Source: Promethearchaeia archaeon (GTDB lineage Archaea > Asgardarchaeota > Lokiarchaeia > Sigyniarchaeales > SOKP01). From it: DNA of 9,815 bases. Below are positions 6,524 through 9,815 of this stretch, piece after piece. The DNA is taken from positions 1 to 9,815 of the forward strand of contig JAHQWS010000037.1 in assembly GCA_029856295.1 (NCBI GenBank), given 5' to 3'. The notes beneath the pieces were generated by a model, which ran no database searches, was not told the origin of the DNA, and saw only the letters and a program-made list of their open reading frames with translations. Within the stretch, counting starts at the first letter, position 1; each line of letters begins with the position of its first letter. The position numbers were made by a program, and so were the translations under genes.

Positions 6524-7639
6524 ATGCCAATTGGATTAGTTGTAATGAGATGGGATGATAGAGTCGGTACTGAGATCTTAGCAAAGTACCCGGAAGAAAT
6601 TGTGGTCACTGATAAAACCTTAATGCAAGTATATAGCACCCATGAATATAGCGGAGAATCTGGAATGATAAGTCTCATGGTCGGTTCACTAAATATCGCA
6701 TCATTTTTTACGGGCCCTGATACCTCATTTTATATTATGTTACTGTTAAGCTTAGATGACGACCCGGATGCGTATGAAGGAGGTTTGGCAGATACGTCTC
6801 GTTCTATCCTCCAACATTATGATGATGGGTCCTATCTACAGATGATTCCCTCCTTATTTCAACGCCTTTCAGTATACCCTTCACTCAATGATGAGCAACG
6901 ATTAGCAATGACGTACCAAGATGAAACAAAACGATTAGTCATTAATCGTCTCAGAGATGAGGGAGTTTTGTCCAAATCAGAATTAATGGTATGGCTTAAG
7001 GATAGATATACACAGGGATTTGTAGATTTAGATTCAGTGTTAAATGATTTAATTAAACGTGAAGTGATAAAGGAATCTTCTGTAAAGGGAATGCAGTCGG
7101 AAATCATTTTTTTTACAAACGATCTTTTAATGATCAGAAGACCTCCAATAACATTATTGAAAGACCCTGCCGAAAAAGGGCTTCCCGCTGAACTTACTTC
7201 AGATTACATCGCTGCTGTGAAACGTTTTTTCCAAAATTATAGTCCCTCTGATGAAGACAACCTGAAAATCGTGGAGATTATCGTCAATCCCCCAGTGTAT
7301 GAGACCTTAAGATTACTCAGAACGGCAATTGTCACTAGAAACGAACTTGAGAAACTTAAGAAGAAAGGTGTTGATAACATTGATGAGGTATTGAAGATCC
7401 TATGGGAAAGTCAGATTATTCAAGTTTTCCAAGATAAAAAAGGTAATGAATATTATGCGCTACTAACTGACTTTAATATTTCCTTAATGTTTCCAAAATA
7501 TCTTCTAAACATCATTAAAATGGAATACGAAAATAAATCGAAAGCAGACCAAGTGTTAGTGGAATACTTAAATGTTCTTGAAGATGCCTATATGGAATAT
7601 AAAGCAAAGTCTAAAGAAAAAGTTGAACAAGAAGATTAA
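6524..7639 (+). CDS. Longin/roadblock-like protein with tandem winged helices (copy B)
   Basis: A 371-aa cytosolic paralogue of the 1350 gene, about 75% identical by eye and with the same layout: longin-like domain at residues 1-118 (GLVVMRWDD, AKYPEEI, MVGSLNIAS, LLSLDDDPDAYEGGLADTS), winged helix 1 at about 132-205 (SKSELMVWLKDRYTQGFVDLDS), winged helix 2 at about 243-325 (TRNELEKLKKKGVDNIDE, GNEYYALLTD) and a C-terminal helix with KMEYENKSKAD. The first 120 residues and the helices named here are best conserved. The surface-exposed linker at about 205-250 varies most. ATG directly follows the TAA of membrane protein B in the same frame. Conservation of both partners across the duplication suggests the tail of the membrane protein and this protein interact. 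A transcription-factor role is possible because of the winged helices, but longin/winged-helix proteins in eukaryotic trafficking and nutrient signalling do not bind DNA. Confidence 0.75.
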   Translation: MPIGLVVMRWDDRVGTEILAKYPEEIVVTDKTLMQVYSTHEYSGESGMISLMVGSLNIASFFTGPDTSFYIMLLLSLDDDPDAYEGGLADTSRSILQHYDDGSYLQMIPSLFQRLSVYPSLNDEQRLAMTYQDETKRLVINRLRDEGVLSKSELMVWLKDRYTQGFVDLDSVLNDLIKREVIKESSVKGMQSEIIFFTNDLLMIRRPPITLLKDPAEKGLPAELTSDYIAAVKRFFQNYSPSDEDNLKIVEIIVNPPVYETLRLLRTAIVTRNELEKLKKKGVDNIDEVLKILWESQIIQVFQDKKGNEYYALLTDFNISLMFPKYLLNIIKMEYENKSKADQVLVEYLNVLEDAYMEYKAKSKEKVEQED

Positions 7640-7654
7640 CTAAATTATTAAAAC

Positions 7655-7692
7655 TCTTTTTTTTATTATTTTACTATTTTTTTATTTTTTTT
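7655..7692 (+). terminator. T-rich terminator after module B
   Basis: Three T tracts of 7-9 bases, separated by short AT sequence, begin about 15 bases after the stop of the 6524 gene. No hairpin is evident. This resembles the tract after module A and suggests the RuBisCO-like gene is transcribed separately. Confidence 0.55.
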
Positions 7693-7750
7693 AAATTAAA
7701 ACATTTATTATTTACAGCCAAAAATTTTTCAATATTCAATTACTATTATC

Positions 7751-7762
7751 TTTAAAATTTAA
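7751..7762 (+). promoter_or_regulatory. Possible TATA box for the RuBisCO-like gene (TTTAAAATTTAA)
   Basis: The TATA-like element is centred about 26 bases before ATG 7781, the spacing expected if transcription starts at the ATG itself. No Shine-Dalgarno sequence precedes the ATG, so a leaderless mRNA fits. Local AT content is high, so the match is not strong. Confidence 0.4.
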
Positions 7763-7780
7763 TAAAAATGTGATTAGTTT

Positions 7781-9109
7781 ATGGACACACCATATAAAAG
7801 TTGTGAAAAATATTTCGATACGCCTGAAGCCATCGGGCTCGACGGGATCGATCTGGAGAAGTATGTAATTGCCTCATACATCATTAAGCGCCCTAAAGGC
7901 ATGAACGTCAACTATCTGTCCCGCTTTGCAGCAATCGAACAATCAACCGGAACATGGGTTCGCGTACCTGCTGAAACGCAGGAAGTAAGAAAACATCACG
8001 TCGCACGAGTGCTCGGGGTTTACGAGCTTCCAACATACGAGTATGTGTTGCCAAAGGACCTTAAAGAACGCATATACTTCGTGCAAATCGGCTTTCCAAT
8101 AATAAATTTTAAGGGAGATGGTATTCCTATGCTATTAACCAGCGTAATAGGCAATATAGCTATAACTCATGGTTTAAAGTTGGTAGATCTCTCATTTCCA
8201 AAAGCATGGCTAGAAGATTTTAAAGGACCTAAATTCGGAATTGACGGCCTTCGAAAATTGCTAAATATTCCAGAGAGACCCTTATTAAACAACATGATAA
8301 AGCCTTGCACCGGGCATACTTGCGATGTTGGAGCTGATTTATTATACCAAGCCGCTGTTGGGGGATGCGATGTTGTTAAAGATGATGAATTAATTGGTAA
8401 TCCGTCATTTAATCCTTTAGAAGATCGTTTATCCGCTTACATGGAAGCTTTAGACAGAGCAGATTCAGAAAAGGGAGAAAAAACATTATATACAATAAAT
8501 GTAACGAGTAAATTCCCAGACTTATTCGAGAACGCCGACAAAATGATTGAAATGGGGGCCAACGCTTTAATGATAAATTATTTAACTTCCGGATTTGAAG
8601 CATTGAGACAACTGGCTGAGGATCCTTCAATTAAAGTACCTATTTTAGGGCATATGGATTTTGCCGGAGCATACTTTGGAGGAGAATGGACAGGGATGAC
8701 TAGCATGTTAACCCTAGCAAAATTTCCCAGAATTTGCGGTGCTGATTCTGTAGTATTACCAGCCCCGTATGGAAAAGCAGAAATTCTTGATGAAAGATAT
8801 GAACAAAACCTTAAAACCTTAAGGTATCCTCTTCAGCACATCGCACCAACGTTGCCTATGCCATCCGGAGGAATCACGCAGGGAATGGTCGAAAAAACCG
8901 TGAAAGAAGCAGGAAATGATATACTCATTGGTAGTGGAGGAGGAATTCATAGCCACCCCGATGGCCCATTAGATGGAGCAAGAGCTTTTAGGCAGGCAAT
9001 TGATGCAGTAATGCAGGGAATCCCTGTGAAGGACCATGCTAAACAGCATAAGGAATTGGGTCGGGCATTAGGAGTTTGGGGCACTGGAAAAACACAATTA
9101 ATTGAATAA
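7781..9109 (+). CDS. RuBisCO-like protein (large-subunit family, probably form IV)
   Basis: A 442-aa protein of the RuBisCO large-subunit superfamily: N-terminal alpha/beta domain to about residue 135, then the TIM barrel. Many reference positions are kept (spinach numbering in brackets): E53 (E60), T58 and W59 (T65, W66) in IEQSTGTW; N125 (N123); K174 (K175) in MIKPCTGHT; K200, D202 and E203 (K201, D203, E204) in VKDDE, the carbamylation and metal site; S362-GG (S379-GG); and GGG at 386-388 (G403-G404) for phosphate binding. But K177 is Cys176, the H294-R295-H298 segment reads HMDFA, and loop 6 lacks GKLEG, having LPAPYGKAE as in MtnW-type form IV proteins. It is therefore probably not a carboxylase but an enolase or isomerase-like enzyme on a sugar-phosphate or thio-sugar-phosphate. 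No methionine-salvage neighbour is present to fix the substrate. The first third differs in G+C and codon use from the rest. Confidence 0.85.
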   Translation: MDTPYKSCEKYFDTPEAIGLDGIDLEKYVIASYIIKRPKGMNVNYLSRFAAIEQSTGTWVRVPAETQEVRKHHVARVLGVYELPTYEYVLPKDLKERIYFVQIGFPIINFKGDGIPMLLTSVIGNIAITHGLKLVDLSFPKAWLEDFKGPKFGIDGLRKLLNIPERPLLNNMIKPCTGHTCDVGADLLYQAAVGGCDVVKDDELIGNPSFNPLEDRLSAYMEALDRADSEKGEKTLYTINVTSKFPDLFENADKMIEMGANALMINYLTSGFEALRQLAEDPSIKVPILGHMDFAGAYFGGEWTGMTSMLTLAKFPRICGADSVVLPAPYGKAEILDERYEQNLKTLRYPLQHIAPTLPMPSGGITQGMVEKTVKEAGNDILIGSGGGIHSHPDGPLDGARAFRQAIDAVMQGIPVKDHAKQHKELGRALGVWGTGKTQLIE

Positions 9110-9110
9110 T

Positions 9111-9129
9111 CTCTTTTTCTTTTTTTTTT
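9111..9129 (+). terminator. T-rich terminator after the RuBisCO-like gene
   Basis: CTCTTTTTCTTTTTTTTT begins one base after the gene's stop, and a second T-rich block lies at 9154-9182. Both are T-rich on the plus strand only, so they serve the RuBisCO-like gene and not the convergent minus-strand gene. Confidence 0.5.
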
Positions 9130-9184
9130 ACTTATATCAATTTAATAATAATTATTTTTTTTTATTTTATTTTCTTTTTTTTAT

Positions 9185-9751
9185 TTAGAAATAAGGTTTC
9201 TTTAGATGAACTTCCAAATTTTCGAAATCCTGTTTAGTTAAGTAATTTGTTATTGGATTTCCAGCGAGATCTAAATATTTCAGATTTTGTATTTTTCTTA
9301 TAAACTCCACATTTTCAATATTAATAATTTTATTATTCGCTATAAAAAGATGGGTTAAATTTTCCAAATTTTTTAAATCTTTAATTTGTTCTATTTGATT
9401 ATTTGATAAATTAAGATGCGTTAAATGTTTTAAATTCTCTAATCCAGTAATCTCAGAGATTTCTTTTATATTATTTTTAAAATCTGCTTTCCAACCCCTT
9501 ACTTCATATTCGACATCAGCCAAATCCAATTTAACAACTAGAGCATTTTCTAATTCAAAATAGACAGAATAAAACTTTTTTGTTAATGCGGAAATTGTTA
9601 AATAATTTACAATTATTGCAGCTAATTCTTCATGTGTATAGATTTCAAATTTTGCTTTTTTTATAAATTTTTTAATAGATCTCTTGAATTTTTTATTTTC
9701 GATTTTATTTTTTTCATCAAGATATTTGGTTTTCCTGATATTTTTAATCAT
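9185..9751 (-). CDS. SDS22-like leucine-rich repeat protein (start uncertain, may be 5' partial)
   Basis: A 188-aa protein as read from ATG 9751. The N-terminal third is very basic (KNKIENKKFKRSIKKFIKKAK). Residues about 104-125, 126-147 and 148-172 are three leucine-rich repeats of about 22 residues with the LxxLxxLxLxxNxI pattern: LKHLTHLNLSNNQI, LENLTHLFIANNKI and IQNLKYLDLAGNPI. A degenerate repeat-like strand (VVKLDLADV) comes earlier. The 22-residue spacing is of the SDS22 type, usually a protein-binding scaffold. No signal peptide is seen, so it is probably cytosolic. Upstream of ATG 9751 the frame stays open to the window edge with plausible protein sequence (TIIQTLVELNNHES) and no other start codon, so the gene may begin outside the window. 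It converges with the RuBisCO-like gene across 75 T-rich bases. The specific partner cannot be inferred. Confidence 0.7.
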   Translation of the reverse strand: MIKNIRKTKYLDEKNKIENKKFKRSIKKFIKKAKFEIYTHEELAAIIVNYLTISALTKKFYSVYFELENALVVKLDLADVEYEVRGWKADFKNNIKEISEITGLENLKHLTHLNLSNNQIEQIKDLKNLENLTHLFIANNKIINIENVEFIRKIQNLKYLDLAGNPITNYLTKQDFENLEVHLKKPYF

Positions 9752-9815
9752 ATTAACTAAAATTGATTTTGATTCATGATTATTTAACTCTACTAAGGTT
9801 TGGATAATCGTATAG

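Noticed and set aside
6277..6678. Open frame of 133 codons on the minus strand.
   Set aside because: It lies opposite the end of membrane protein B and the start of the 6524 gene, both strongly supported, so it is a shadow frame.
9071..9094. GVWGTGKT near the C-terminus of the RuBisCO-like protein matches the Walker A pattern GxxxxGK[ST].
   Set aside because: It overlaps the family's normal C-terminal helix (ELxxALxxWG), there is no P-loop NTPase fold, and it is at the extreme end, so it is a chance match.

Overview
The window is AT-rich (roughly one third G+C by eye) with archaeal features: T-rich tracts after genes, probable leaderless or short-leader starts with TATA-like boxes, strong Shine-Dalgarno sites only inside operons, and a RuBisCO-family protein of archaeal/form IV character. 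Long Ig-like surface proteins with a C-terminal anchor, a longin-like/winged-helix protein and an SDS22-like leucine-rich repeat protein together suggest an Asgard archaeon (Lokiarchaeia-like). This assignment is an inference from gene content, not from a marker gene.

Layout. (1) 3-2453, plus strand: module A, the 3' part of a large Ig-like type I membrane protein followed with no gap by a 367-aa cytosolic protein (longin-like domain plus two winged helices). (2) 2454-2803: a 350-base T-rich non-coding spacer with likely termination and a TATA-like box. (3) 2804-7639, plus strand: module B, a full-length paralogue of the same pair. Its membrane protein has a signal peptide, an N-terminal DUF2341/lectin-like region, a chain of Ig/CNA-B-like domains, a membrane anchor and a cytosolic tail, followed by a 371-aa longin/winged-helix partner. 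(4) 7781-9109, plus strand: a monocistronic RuBisCO-like protein. (5) 9185-9751, minus strand: a convergent leucine-rich repeat protein whose frame stays open to the window edge.

The central observation is the co-duplicated two-gene module. Receptor-like, probably glycosylated Ig-domain proteins share a nearly invariant membrane anchor and cytosolic tail, and each is stop-to-start coupled to a cytosolic protein whose architecture (longin-like plus tandem winged helices) recalls eukaryotic GTPase regulators such as NPRL2/NPRL3. The two partners are about three quarters identical by eye. A surface-sensing or adhesion receptor coupled to a small-GTPase or trafficking regulator is a reasonable hypothesis and is not proven here.

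Both membrane-protein genes are broken by one in-frame stop: TAA at 141-143 in A, where the paralogue has Tyr (TAT), and TAG at 3014-3016 in B, which separates the signal peptide from its mature protein. The frames on either side are intact, so these are recent nonsense changes, sequence errors or recoding. The RuBisCO-like gene is a compositional mosaic: its first 300 or so bases are about 47% G+C with CGC arginine codons, the next 300 about 37% with AGA.
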